The notes below the pieces were generated by a model. That model searched no databases. It was not told the DNA's origin and worked only from the letters and a program-made list of their open reading frames with translations. Shown piece by piece: positions 9,858 to 18,224 of a stretch of 64,000 nucleotides of DNA. Positions within the stretch are counted from its first letter, which is position 1. Every line of letters begins with the position of its first letter. This DNA comes from Anaerocolumna sp047777345 (GTDB lineage Bacteria; Bacillota; Clostridia; Lachnospirales; Lachnospiraceae). The stretch covers positions 1-64,000 of the forward strand of contig JBKEEJ010000007.1 of NCBI GenBank assembly GCA_047777345.1, written 5' to 3'. Position numbers and translations under genes: made by a program.

Positions 9858-11406
9858 GGAACTTTATAAGAGGACAATTGGTGAATTTTTTGAAGCAGAC
9901 GGTATAAATGCATTAAAAAAATATCTTGAATCTCATCCTGGAGACCTTAAAGAGTATTTATGCAATGTTTTAAGTCCTGAGTTAAAGAAGTATTATGAGA
10001 TTAACACTTACGGTTGGATTAGTAAATTGTTTCTTGATGATCCTAATAATCCTGGAGTTTTTGATATAGCAATAAAAAAGTATACTTCTGATTTAGAAGA
10101 GCTTGAGAAAGCCAGGATATACTGTACTGAAAGACAAAGGGAGGTTGAACCCGGTTCCAAAGAAGATCGCGAATTAGGCAGGAAGATAAGGGATATTGGT
10201 AATTCCATAAATACAATTAAAAAGCAAGAAATAATTGAATTTTTATCTCGTAACAATATAATTCCTAAATACGGGTTTCCTGTTGATACAGTGGAATTGA
10301 CGAGTTTTGGAAAAGGTGGAATGTTAGATTCATTGCGTTTGGACAGAGACCTTTTTACAGCAATTTCAGAATATGCACCAGAGTCAGAGGTTGTTGCGGA
10401 CGGTAAGCTGATTACTAGCCGGTATATTCGTGTTCTTAGTGGATTTGCATGGCCGGAATATAAGTATGTTATATGTAAAAACTGTCATACATTAATTAGA
10501 GTTCTTTGGGTTGAAGTTATTCCTAAAGAATGCAGGCAGTGTGGGCATCCCTTACCCAAAAAGATAAAAAATTACATTATACCTAAATTTGGTTTTGTTA
10601 TGGAAAACGGTGAACCAGAAGATGCGGGAACAGAAAAGCCGGAACGTACGTATAAAGGTTCAATATCATACATAGGGGATGGTACACGGATAGAGTCGAA
10701 TACATACTCGATTTGTGGCAAAAAAGTTATTATCGGAAGTAGTAAAATGGATGAGCTTGCTGTGCTAAATACTTCTAATTTTTATATTTGCAAGGTCTGT
10801 GGATATGCAAAGTTATACGATAACGATAATGATTTAGCTAAGGAGCATGCCCATTACAAACCAGACGGGTATCCTTGCAGCAACAAAACACTTTACCCAT
10901 ATTCTCTTGGGCATGAATTTAAAACAGATGTTGTACTATTGAAGTTCGTTTCAGAGAATATTACTGAAATTGATGTTGCATGGACTATACTCTACTCGCT
11001 TATTGAGGGGCTTTGCAGACACTTGGGTATAGATAGAAATGAATTGTCAGGATGTTTGCATTGGTTCCGCAACGATGAGTTTTCTGGTATAGGTAATTAT
11101 GGTTTTGTTTTGTTCGATAATACTCCTGGTGGAGCCGGATACGTTAGACGAATGAGAGATATATCTATTCTTATAGGCATGTTAGAAGCAGGGGCTCAAG
11201 TTGTAAATGGGTGCACATGTGGCGGTAAAGAAGCTGATACTGCTTGCTATAGTTGCTTATGCAATTACTACAATCAGAAACAGCATGATATTCTTAAACG
11301 ACGATATGCCATTGATTTCTTCAATTCTCTTTTGAATGGAGAAAAAAAGTGGTGGGGAATTAGACTTCCTGATATTGGCTTAGTATTCAATATGGAAAAT
11401 AACTGA
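9793..11406 (+). CDS. Helicase C-terminal part with DUF1998/MZB zinc domain (537 aa)
   Basis: This is the continuation of the helicase after a single-base shift near 9800; the ATG at 9793 lies inside the overlap and is probably not used. It contains a cysteine pair region (CKNCHTLIRV...CRQCGHP), another (CKVCG), and ends with the DUF1998/MZB signature: LFDNTPGGAGYVRRM followed by CTCGG, then CYSCLCNYYNQ near residue 474. In MrfA this four-cysteine module binds zinc. If the halves are not rejoined by recoding, the ATPase and zinc module are separate polypeptides, a split reminiscent of DrmA/DrmB in DISARM. No methyltransferase of a DISARM locus is nearby. Confidence 0.75.
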   Translation: MRKITLRHIFASAFSFFWRKYRELYKRTIGEFFEADGINALKKYLESHPGDLKEYLCNVLSPELKKYYEINTYGWISKLFLDDPNNPGVFDIAIKKYTSDLEELEKARIYCTERQREVEPGSKEDRELGRKIRDIGNSINTIKKQEIIEFLSRNNIIPKYGFPVDTVELTSFGKGGMLDSLRLDRDLFTAISEYAPESEVVADGKLITSRYIRVLSGFAWPEYKYVICKNCHTLIRVLWVEVIPKECRQCGHPLPKKIKNYIIPKFGFVMENGEPEDAGTEKPERTYKGSISYIGDGTRIESNTYSICGKKVIIGSSKMDELAVLNTSNFYICKVCGYAKLYDNDNDLAKEHAHYKPDGYPCSNKTLYPYSLGHEFKTDVVLLKFVSENITEIDVAWTILYSLIEGLCRHLGIDRNELSGCLHWFRNDEFSGIGNYGFVLFDNTPGGAGYVRRMRDISILIGMLEAGAQVVNGCTCGGKEADTACYSCLCNYYNQKQHDILKRRYAIDFFNSLLNGEKKWWGIRLPDIGLVFNMENN

Positions 11407-11409
11407 TAA

Positions 11410-11748
11410 AAAGCAGGCAATTTTTATCCGGACTTTGTGTTATGGATTGATACGCCCGATGTACAATATATTTCCTTTATCGACCCAAAAGGATTGCGGT
11501 ATTTGCAATGGGATGATCCCAAGATAGAGTTCCATGCCACTATTAAAGAACTTGAAGCGCGCCTCCAGCCCTCAAGCGGTGATAAGAAAATTGTGCTGAA
11601 CTCTTTTATAATGTCCGGTACCCGTTCCGAGGATTTGTGTCAGTGGTGGGGAAAAGGCAAGCCGGAACGTAGAGCGAAGAATGTGTTTTGCCTTGATGAA
11701 GACGACTGCATCGATGGTATGATAGCGAAAATATTGAAATCGGAATAG
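11410..11748 (+). pseudogene. 3' remnant of a type III-like restriction/helicase protein
   Basis: The frame is open from 11410, directly after the helicase stop, and starts mid-domain (AGNFYPDFVLWI), continuing with YISFIDPKGL and IVLNSFIMSGT. This matches the C-terminal nuclease segment of DEAD/DEAH restriction proteins, where the pattern is FYPDFI..W then FIDPKGL. No start codon with a ribosome binding site precedes it. The GTG at 11437 is internal. About 112 residues remain of a protein that would normally be many times longer. Its abrupt beginning next to the helicase suggests a deletion fused two defence loci. The family call is moderate. Confidence 0.55.
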
Positions 11749-11895
11749 CTTATTGTTAAATATTAAGCTACCAATTACGTAATCCAATAGCACCAATTGG
11801 AAAAAATTGTTTATTTAGTACAGAAAAATAAGAAATAAATTTCTGTTAGTAGAATAATTGTAAAGTTAATGACAATATTGACATACTTTATCAAG

Positions 11896-11917
11896 AACAC
11901 CCAAATGGGTGTTTTTA
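11896..11917 (+). terminator. Hairpin terminator ahead of the IS21 genes
   Basis: AACACCCA and TGGGTGTT (11896-11903 and 11906-11913) form a perfect 8-bp stem followed by T-rich sequence. It would end transcripts entering from the defence island. The surrounding 270-base gap (11749-12019) also has a weak dyad ACAGAAA/TTTCTGT at 11820-11846 and a small stem ACTCC/GGAGT at 11940-11956. I see no gene in it. Confidence 0.6.
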
Positions 11918-12019
11918 TTTTATAATGTTTAATTTATAGACTCCTAACAAGGAGTTGATGTCTATGATTGCACTGCTAAAGGCATAGATTTTATAACAAA
12001 ACCAAAGGAGGAAATCAAA

Positions 12020-13492
12020 ATGATCGGCATTGAACAATACCGAAAAATCCAGGAGTACAAAGCACTTGGACTTGCTCAGACAAAAACCGCAAAAGCACTG
12101 GGGATAACCTATTCTTCTGTCAGCAAATACTGGAATATGAGCGAAGAAGATTATGTAAGGGAAGCTGAAAAGGAAAGGTACCACATGGATAACTACCGTC
12201 AGTACATACTGGAACTTTTGAAAATTTGTCCACAAATGAGGGATACAAACATCTATCTCAAATTGGTGGAGGCCTTCCCTGATCTACAAGTTAAACGAGC
12301 TACATTCTACCGCTATATGAAAGCCTTAAGAGAACAGCACGGGTATCCGCATGCCAGTAAACGTAAAACCTCACCCCGTGAAATTTCTCCACCGGGATAT
12401 GAAGCGCAGGCGGATTTTGGTCAATACAAACTTAAGGATATGTACGGGCGAATTGTACGAATATATTTCTTTTGCATGGTTCTGAGTTATAGCAGAATGA
12501 AATTTGTTTATTTTTCACCGGATCCCTTTACAACCAAAACTGCCATTAAAGCTCATAACTATGCATTCCAATATTTTGGAGGAAGAACACAGACTATTCT
12601 TTATGACCTTGACCGTGTCTATGTAGTCAGTGAAAATCTGGGAAATATCATATTCGTACCTGCCTTTGAGGAATATGTTAAGCGTATAGGTTACAGTGTT
12701 TCGCTATGTAGACCAAGAGATCCTCAAAGTAAAGGCAAGGTTGAAGAGGTGATTGGATACATAAAGCAAAGTTTTCTTGAGGGCAGGATATACACCGGAA
12801 TTGATTGCCTTAACAGTGCTGCCCTTGCATGGTTAGATAGGGAAGGCAACGGGCGAATACATACTGTGACCAGAAAAGTGCCGCGTGAAATGTTCATGGA
12901 AGAGCAAAAATACCTGTTCCATGTCAAACCTTATTCCGAAGTATCAAGCACTGTGGCCTCCTTTGATAAGGATGGAGTGGTAAGTTATAAAGGCAACCGT
13001 TATCAGATTAATACAGGTATGATGGATGCTCATAAACGCATTCGCATTGAAGATGATGGTGAAATGCTTTTGTTCTATGATGCTGAAACAAATGATTTAT
13101 TGGCCAAATATCCAGTCACAGAAGATACCGGGCAGTTGTTCAAACCAGAAGAAAATTACAGCAGAGACAGGGTTTCTTTAACCATCATAAAACAATATTT
13201 TGCAGAATACGAAATAGCTCAGGAATTCATTCGCCGGATGGAGCAGCAACAGCCGAAATATTTTAATACACATTGCATTCGATTATACCGGATGACAAAG
13301 TTTTATACAATTGGACAATTGCTTGATGGAATAGAATACTGCATTGATAATGAACGTTGCAGCGCCTATGAACTTTTGGCTTATCTCATGTATCAGTACG
13401 GAGAGCATATAGCTAAGAAGTTTTTGCCGAATCAGCAGTATTTTAACCATTTGGCGAGGAGTAAAGAAATAAGGAGGGAAATCGATGGCTGA
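12020..13492 (+). CDS. istA: IS21 family transposase IstA
   Basis: IstA is the DDE transposase of IS21 elements. This 490-residue product has an N-terminal helix-turn-helix (AKALGITYSSVSKYW, about residues 28-42) and an rve-type catalytic core with Asp in AQADFGQY (about 131), Asp in LYDLDR (about 195) and Glu in KGKVEEVIG (about 241). The length is normal. The start at 12020 has an ideal AAAGGAGG at 7 bases. The last 8 bases overlap istB, the usual arrangement for coupled translation. No frameshift is visible, so the element may still be active. Confidence 0.93.
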   Translation: MIGIEQYRKIQEYKALGLAQTKTAKALGITYSSVSKYWNMSEEDYVREAEKERYHMDNYRQYILELLKICPQMRDTNIYLKLVEAFPDLQVKRATFYRYMKALREQHGYPHASKRKTSPREISPPGYEAQADFGQYKLKDMYGRIVRIYFFCMVLSYSRMKFVYFSPDPFTTKTAIKAHNYAFQYFGGRTQTILYDLDRVYVVSENLGNIIFVPAFEEYVKRIGYSVSLCRPRDPQSKGKVEEVIGYIKQSFLEGRIYTGIDCLNSAALAWLDREGNGRIHTVTRKVPREMFMEEQKYLFHVKPYSEVSSTVASFDKDGVVSYKGNRYQINTGMMDAHKRIRIEDDGEMLLFYDAETNDLLAKYPVTEDTGQLFKPEENYSRDRVSLTIIKQYFAEYEIAQEFIRRMEQQQPKYFNTHCIRLYRMTKFYTIGQLLDGIEYCIDNERCSAYELLAYLMYQYGEHIAKKFLPNQQYFNHLARSKEIRREIDG

Positions 13493-14171
13493 TATAACAG
13501 AAATCCGTGAATTGGCCCAAAAGCTCAACCTTTGGAATATCGCAAGGGGATACATTGATTTGAACGATGAGAAACTATCAAACCTTGACTATCTAAAGAT
13601 GGTGTTAGAAAAAGAATTGGAGATTAGGGCCAGACAAAAACACACCAAGCTGAGGAAGGCAAGTAAGCTTCCAAACAAAGCATTTGACACATCGAACTCA
13701 AACAAGGGCTTAAAATGGCAGATTAAACAGTTATCCAACCTGACATGGCTTAAGGAAGAGCAAAACTTAATCCTGCTGGGAAAATGCGGGACGGGTAAGA
13801 CCGGTCTTGCAGCGCAGCTTGGAGAAACTGCAATCAGCAATGGACATAAAACCTATTATGCGCCTTTTGATAATTTTATCGCAGTGGCAGAAAAGAAAGC
13901 CACAAATCCAAAAGCAGAAGCGATCTTTTCTTATATGCAGGAATGTGACTTAATTATTATTGATGATGTCTTTTATGTGGAACCAACCAGGGCAGAACTG
14001 CAGGTTTTCTACCGGGCAGTTACCTTTCTTAATGAAGCCAGAAGCATTATTTTTATAACCAATCGTGAACTGTCAGCATGGATAGATGCAGTTGAAGACA
14101 AGCACCTTTGCCAGACTTTATTGGACAGAATGACGGTCAATTGTCAAATTGTTCGTCTGACTGACAAGTAA
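13485..14171 (+). CDS. istB: IS21 helper ATPase IstB
   Basis: IstB is an AAA+ ATPase that assembles with target DNA and activates IstA. The 228-residue protein has Walker A (GKCGTGKTG, about residue 98) and Walker B (LIIIDDVFYV), with the IstB N-terminal segment ahead. The start has AAGGAGGG upstream and overlaps istA by 8 bases. It differs from the second copy at 30791-31477 by three residues (T/A, E/K and H/Y), showing a recent duplication. Confidence 0.93.
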   Translation: MADITEIRELAQKLNLWNIARGYIDLNDEKLSNLDYLKMVLEKELEIRARQKHTKLRKASKLPNKAFDTSNSNKGLKWQIKQLSNLTWLKEEQNLILLGKCGTGKTGLAAQLGETAISNGHKTYYAPFDNFIAVAEKKATNPKAEAIFSYMQECDLIIIDDVFYVEPTRAELQVFYRAVTFLNEARSIIFITNRELSAWIDAVEDKHLCQTLLDRMTVNCQIVRLTDK

Positions 14172-14390
14172 ATAAAAACACTCACTTCTTTTTTAACAGG
14201 GGCAAATACCTCGTTTGAAAACAATGCCGAAAAACGGCTTAAAATAGATGCAAAAAATCTCACGAAATTCAAAGAACTGCTTAACTTTTGAGATTTTCTG
14301 CAGTTTATAGGGTAGGGGGGTCTAAATCTCTACCACTTTTCACCCCGGAAACGGGCGGGGGGTCACGCGCGAAAAATCGCCGTTTCAAAC
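14172..14390 (+). other. Shared non-coding segment with two G runs
   Basis: This segment lies between istB and the recombinase remnant and is present in both long repeats. It contains a short open stretch ending in a stop near 14291 and then GTAGGGGGGTC and GGCGGGGGGTCACGCGCG. Similar G-run sequence with interspersed GTCAAAATCTC-like words follows small terminase/HNH genes in Firmicutes phages, so I suspect a prophage scrap, but this is recall and not a match I can test here. Confidence 0.4.
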
Positions 14391-14954
14391 GGGTGTCATG
14401 AAATATTCCGCAGGGTTCATTGGAATAACCGAGGAAAGAAATCAATCGTATGGAGATGCATCAGTAGATTGGAAAACACCGGTTTGTTTTGTACTGCTTC
14501 CACTATACTTGAAGATACGCTTAAAGAGAAAATTGTAGAGGCCATCAATGTAGCGGTCAGCGGAAAAAACTCTTTTCTGGCTATACTGAAAAAGAATATT
14601 GAAACCGTATTAAGCGAGGATTTGGATGAGAGTACAGCAGATATTGATAAAAGGCTGGAAGAACTCCAAACCGAGTTAATCCAAAAAGCAAATTTAAAGG
14701 AAGAATACAATAATATTGTCAATGAGATTTACCGACTACGGGATTTAAAGCAAGAAACCCTTTCAAGAAACGCTCTCCGTCAAGATAAGAGGGATCGGAT
14801 TGCTGAGATGACGGACTTTCTTAACACGCAAACCGGTGATATTACGGAGTTTGATGATAAACTGGTTAGAAAATTAGTTGAAAAAGCGATTGTATATGAT
14901 GACAGGTTAGTGGTGGAGTTCAAGTCTGGGTTAGAAATTAATGTGCATCCATAG
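14391..14954 (+). pseudogene. Large serine recombinase, C-terminal remnant
   Basis: The frame begins abruptly at 14391 with HEIFRRVHWNNRGKKS, the zinc-ribbon region of large serine recombinases, and runs through the coiled-coil segment (RLEELQTELIQKA...RLRDLKQE) to the typical ending VVEFKSGLEI. The intact recombinase at 27164-28732 has the same regions in the same order, so about 340 N-terminal residues including the catalytic serine domain are missing. The first methionine at 14469 is internal. Its stop codon lies inside the LysR-type dyad ahead of metE, so an inserted element ends exactly at the metE control region. Confidence 0.85.
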
Positions 14955-14966
14955 TTGTAAACTATG
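14950..14966. promoter_or_regulatory. LysR-type dyad upstream of metE
   Basis: CATAGTTGTAAACTATG is a 7-3-7 perfect palindrome with the T-N11-A core of LysR operators. It resembles the methionine-regulator box described in streptococci (TATAGTTT-AAACTATA). It lies about 90 bases before the metE start, and a gene for a LysR regulator follows metF. Binding by that regulator is inferred. Confidence 0.6.
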
Positions 14967-15052
14967 ACTAAGAATAAATATTAGATATTACTTATGACTA
15001 CGATTTTTGTGATAGTATTTTTTAAGTAGACTAAGATGAAAGGAAGAGAGTT

Positions 15053-17329
15053 ATGAAAACATCTGTTATAGGTTACCCAAGAATTGGAACTTTAAGAGAG
15101 TTAAAATTTGCGGTAGAGAAATATTTAAAAAAAGAACTGACGAAAGAAGAACTGCAGGCTATAGCCTCTAAGTTGAGAGAAGAAAATTGGAAAGTTCAAA
15201 AAAACAACGGAATTGATTTTATAACTTCAAATGATTTCTCATTTTATGATAATCTATTGGATACTGCTGTTTTATTGAATATCGTCCCAAATCGATACAG
15301 ACAACTCAAATTGGATGCCTTAGACGAGTATTTTGCTATGGCGAGAGGCTATCAGGGAGATAAGGGTGATGTAAAGGCTTTGCCCATGAAAAAATGGTTT
15401 AATACAAATTACCATTATATAGTGCCTGAAATTGATGACGATACCGAAGTTTTACTTGTAGGGTCAAAGCCATTTGATGAGTATGTGGAAGCAAAAAATT
15501 GCGGAATTGAAACAAAGAGTGCTATTATTGGAGCTTTCACCTTTTTAAAGCTTGTTAAATTTACAGGTAAAAGAACGGTTGAGGATTCTATAGCTGATAT
15601 TGCTCGTGCATATTCAGATATTCTGAATAAATTTAGTGTTTTGGGTGCCGGGTGGGTTCAGTTTGACGAGCCAGCTCTTTGTATGGATTTATCTGAAGAG
15701 GATATAGTTCTTTTTAGCAAAATTTACGAGAGAATTCTTTCAGAAAAGAAAAATACGAAGGTGCTTTTGCAAACTTATTTTGGTGATATAAGAGATTGTT
15801 ATAATAAAGTTGTTACTATGCCGTTTGACGGAATCGGTCTTGATTTTGTCGAAGGAAAAAAGACATTGGAACTTGTGAAGAGTTTCGGATTTTCGGAGAA
15901 TAAAACGCTTTTTGCAGGCGTTGTCAATGGAAAGAACATTTGGAGAAACAACTATTCTAATACTGTGAATTTGATCAGAGAATTGGGTGAATACTGCAAT
16001 GAGATTGTATTAAGTACATCTTGTTCTCTTATTCATGTCCCATATACTCTAAAAAATGAGAGCAGCCTTTTTCAGGAGTATAAAAAACATCTTGCTTTTG
16101 CTGAGGAAAAGTTAACGGAATTGTCAGAACTGAAAAAAATACTATCATGCAGCGATCCTGCTTCAACGGAGGAATATGTTGATAATCAAAAGCTTTTTAA
16201 TTTACCAAGGAATTGTGAAAATACAGCTGTTCAGTCAGCTGTTTCCGGGCTATCAAAAGATGATTTTATCCGGTATCCTGATTCTGGAGAACGCGAAAAA
16301 ATCCAAAAAGCAGTATTCAATTTACCACTACTTCCCACAACTACAATTGGTTCGCTTCCACAGACAGCAGAAGTGAAAGAGAACCGTTCCAATTATAAAA
16401 AAGGGAAGATTACATTTGAACAATATGTAACGTTTATCAAAGGAAAAATTGCTGAATGGATTGCCTTGCAAGAAAAAATAGGTCTTGACGTGCTGGTTCA
16501 TGGGGAATTTGAACGAAACGACATGGTTGAGTATTTTGGTGAAAACCTTGATGGGTTTTTGATCACGGAAAAGGGGTGGGTACAGTCTTATGGTACAAGA
16601 TGTGTGAAACCTCCCATAATATGGGGCGATATTTCCCGCTCAAAACCAATAACTGTTGATTATTCTTTGTATGCACAGTCACTTACATCAAAATGCGTAA
16701 AAGGGATGCTAACCGGTCCGGTAACAATTTTAAACTGGTCCTTTCCCCGGGAAGACATTTCATTGAAGGATTGTGCATTCCAGATTGCTCTTGCTATTAA
16801 GGATGAAGTTCTTGAGCTTGAAGCAAACGGGATAAAAATTATTCAAATTGACGAAGCTGCTCTTAGGGAAAAACTGCCTCTGAGAAAAAGCGATTGGCAC
16901 AGCGAATATCTTGATTGGGCAATCCCTGCTTTCAGGCTTGTTCATAGCGGCGTAAAACCTGAAACACAAATACACACTCATATGTGTTACAGTGAATTCG
17001 CGGATATTATAAAGGATATCGAGAATATGGACGCAGATGTAATTACTTTTGAAGCAGCACGTTCAGATTTGAGTATCGTTGACACACTAAGTGAATGTGG
17101 ATTTAAGACGCAAGTAGGACCTGGTGTTTATGATATCCATTCACCAAGAATTCCTGGCATTCAGGAAATTAAGAAAGCACTGATTAAAATGCTTGAAAAA
17201 ATACCTAAGGAGAAGCTGTGGGTTAATCCTGACTGCGGGCTTAAAACAAGGGGAAAAACAGAAACTGTTGCCAGTCTTGAAAATTTGGTTATTGCAGCAA
17301 AAGAAATTAGAAGGAGTTTGTCAGTATGA
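15053..17329 (+). CDS. metE: Cobalamin-independent methionine synthase MetE
   Basis: MetE transfers the methyl group of 5-methyl-tetrahydropteroyl-triglutamate to homocysteine, the last step of methionine synthesis, in the cytoplasm. The 758-residue length is normal. The N-terminal half opens with VIGYPRIGTLRELK; the C-terminal catalytic barrel has PTTTIGSLPQT, QIDEAALREKLPLR, the zinc ligands in HTHMC (about residues 640-643) and the ligand cysteine in NPDCGLKTR (about 726). The start has GGAAGAGAG upstream. The stop overlaps the metF start (ATGA), so the two form an operon. The leader is only about 98 bases and contains no recognisable SAM, T-box or B12 riboswitch; a LysR-type dyad lies there instead. 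Confidence 0.97.
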   Translation: MKTSVIGYPRIGTLRELKFAVEKYLKKELTKEELQAIASKLREENWKVQKNNGIDFITSNDFSFYDNLLDTAVLLNIVPNRYRQLKLDALDEYFAMARGYQGDKGDVKALPMKKWFNTNYHYIVPEIDDDTEVLLVGSKPFDEYVEAKNCGIETKSAIIGAFTFLKLVKFTGKRTVEDSIADIARAYSDILNKFSVLGAGWVQFDEPALCMDLSEEDIVLFSKIYERILSEKKNTKVLLQTYFGDIRDCYNKVVTMPFDGIGLDFVEGKKTLELVKSFGFSENKTLFAGVVNGKNIWRNNYSNTVNLIRELGEYCNEIVLSTSCSLIHVPYTLKNESSLFQEYKKHLAFAEEKLTELSELKKILSCSDPASTEEYVDNQKLFNLPRNCENTAVQSAVSGLSKDDFIRYPDSGEREKIQKAVFNLPLLPTTTIGSLPQTAEVKENRSNYKKGKITFEQYVTFIKGKIAEWIALQEKIGLDVLVHGEFERNDMVEYFGENLDGFLITEKGWVQSYGTRCVKPPIIWGDISRSKPITVDYSLYAQSLTSKCVKGMLTGPVTILNWSFPREDISLKDCAFQIALAIKDEVLELEANGIKIIQIDEAALREKLPLRKSDWHSEYLDWAIPAFRLVHSGVKPETQIHTHMCYSEFADIIKDIENMDADVITFEAARSDLSIVDTLSECGFKTQVGPGVYDIHSPRIPGIQEIKKALIKMLEKIPKEKLWVNPDCGLKTRGKTETVASLENLVIAAKEIRRSLSV

Positions 17330-18189
17330 AAATATGTGAATTATTTCAAATGAAAAAGGTTTTTTCATTTGAAGTATTTCCTCCTAGAAGAATAGACTCT
17401 GTCAGTATAATTTATGATACGATTGAAAAGTTGAAAGGCCTTAACCCAGATTTTATTAGCGTGACATATAGTGCAGGAGGAAGCGAGAGCAACACCGATA
17501 CATTTAAAATAGCCTCTGCCATTAAAAATAATTATGGTATCGAAAGTGTTGCCCATCTTCCTTCCATAAACCATACAAAAGGTGAAGTGCTAAAAATGCT
17601 GGAAGACTTAAGAACTGCTGGAATTGAAAATATTCTCGCACTGAGAGGGGATGTTAATCCTAGTTTTAGTCCGAAGAATGATTTTAAATTTGCTAGCGAC
17701 TTGATTTCATTTATAAAAGAACATGGAGATTTTAATATAATAGCAGCTTGTTATCCGGAAGGCCATTTTGAAAGTCCTTCAATAATTGATGATATCCGCA
17801 ATCTAAAACGCAAAGTGGATGCAGGCGCAAATCAACTGATAACACAGTTGTTCTTTGATAATAATTATTTCTATTCATTCATGGAACGGGCTGCTATTGC
17901 AGGTATCAACATTCCTATTGAGGCGGGTATTATGCCCGTTGTGAACAAGAAGCAGATTGAAAGAATAGTTGCCCTTTGCAGAGTAAACCTCCCTAAAAAA
18001 TTCCTCGCTATTATGAATAGATATGAGAACAATCCGGAAGCCTTAAGAGATGCTGGAATTGCCTATGCTGTTGACCAGATAATTGATTTGATAGCACAGG
18101 GAGTCGATGGAATACACCTATACACAATGAACAATCCATACATTGCTCATAGAATATATGAAGCAATAAATACGTTGCTTGTTGCATGA
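17326..18189 (+). CDS. metF: Methylenetetrahydrofolate reductase MetF
   Basis: MetF reduces 5,10-methylene-THF to 5-methyl-THF, the methyl donor MetE uses next. The 287-residue single-domain TIM barrel has FSFEVFPPR at residues 13-21 (with the catalytic Glu), the folate/FAD segment LALRGDVNP, and ITQLFFDNNYFYSFMERA. It starts 4 bases before the metE stop and shares its promoter. A terminator hairpin follows at once. Family and role are clear; the coupling of metE and metF makes a compact methyl-transfer operon. Confidence 0.96.
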   Translation: MKICELFQMKKVFSFEVFPPRRIDSVSIIYDTIEKLKGLNPDFISVTYSAGGSESNTDTFKIASAIKNNYGIESVAHLPSINHTKGEVLKMLEDLRTAGIENILALRGDVNPSFSPKNDFKFASDLISFIKEHGDFNIIAACYPEGHFESPSIIDDIRNLKRKVDAGANQLITQLFFDNNYFYSFMERAAIAGINIPIEAGIMPVVNKKQIERIVALCRVNLPKKFLAIMNRYENNPEALRDAGIAYAVDQIIDLIAQGVDGIHLYTMNNPYIAHRIYEAINTLLVA

Positions 18190-18193
18190 ATGA

Positions 18194-18224
18194 TGCCTCT
18201 GCTTAATTGGAAGCAGAGGCATTT
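18194..18224. terminator. Bidirectional terminator between metF and lysR
   Basis: TGCCTCTGCTT (18194-18204) pairs perfectly with AAGCAGAGGCA (18211-18221) across a 6-base loop. The hairpin sits 5 bases after the metF stop and 2 bases after the stop of the convergent lysR gene, so it serves both. Confidence 0.85.

Larger units (their letters stand above)
11890..14180 (+). mobile_element. IS21-family insertion sequence (approximate limits)
   Basis: The element contains the two overlapping genes of IS21 elements, istA (transposase) and istB (AAA+ helper). I could not fix the terminal inverted repeats or a target duplication by eye, so the limits are approximate: the left limit is placed at the hairpin before istA and the right limit just after istB. 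A second, istA-less copy of istB with the same downstream sequence is at 30.78 kb. Since that shared sequence runs into a recombinase remnant, the istB copies were duplicated as part of a larger block rather than by a clean IS insertion. Confidence 0.7.
13471..14954 (+). repeat. Long direct repeat, copy 1 (istB plus recombinase tail)
   Basis: From the AAGGAGGG before istB to the end of the recombinase remnant, this block recurs at 30777-32050 in the same orientation with only scattered substitutions. Copy 2 lacks about 195 bases corresponding to 14390-14586. The two copies bracket metE, metF, lysR, an SDR gene, the resistance-type cassettes and three recombinases. Homologous recombination between them would delete about 17.3 kb as a circle. 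Confidence 0.85.

Noticed and set aside
3830..11406. DISARM system
   Set aside because: DISARM needs separate drmA and drmB genes and usually a DNA methyltransferase and PLD protein; here the DUF1998 module belongs to the same helicase gene and no methyltransferase is adjacent.
14955..15052. SAM, T-box or cobalamin riboswitch upstream of metE
   Set aside because: The leader is under 100 bases and contains none of the conserved words of these classes; only a LysR-type palindrome is seen.
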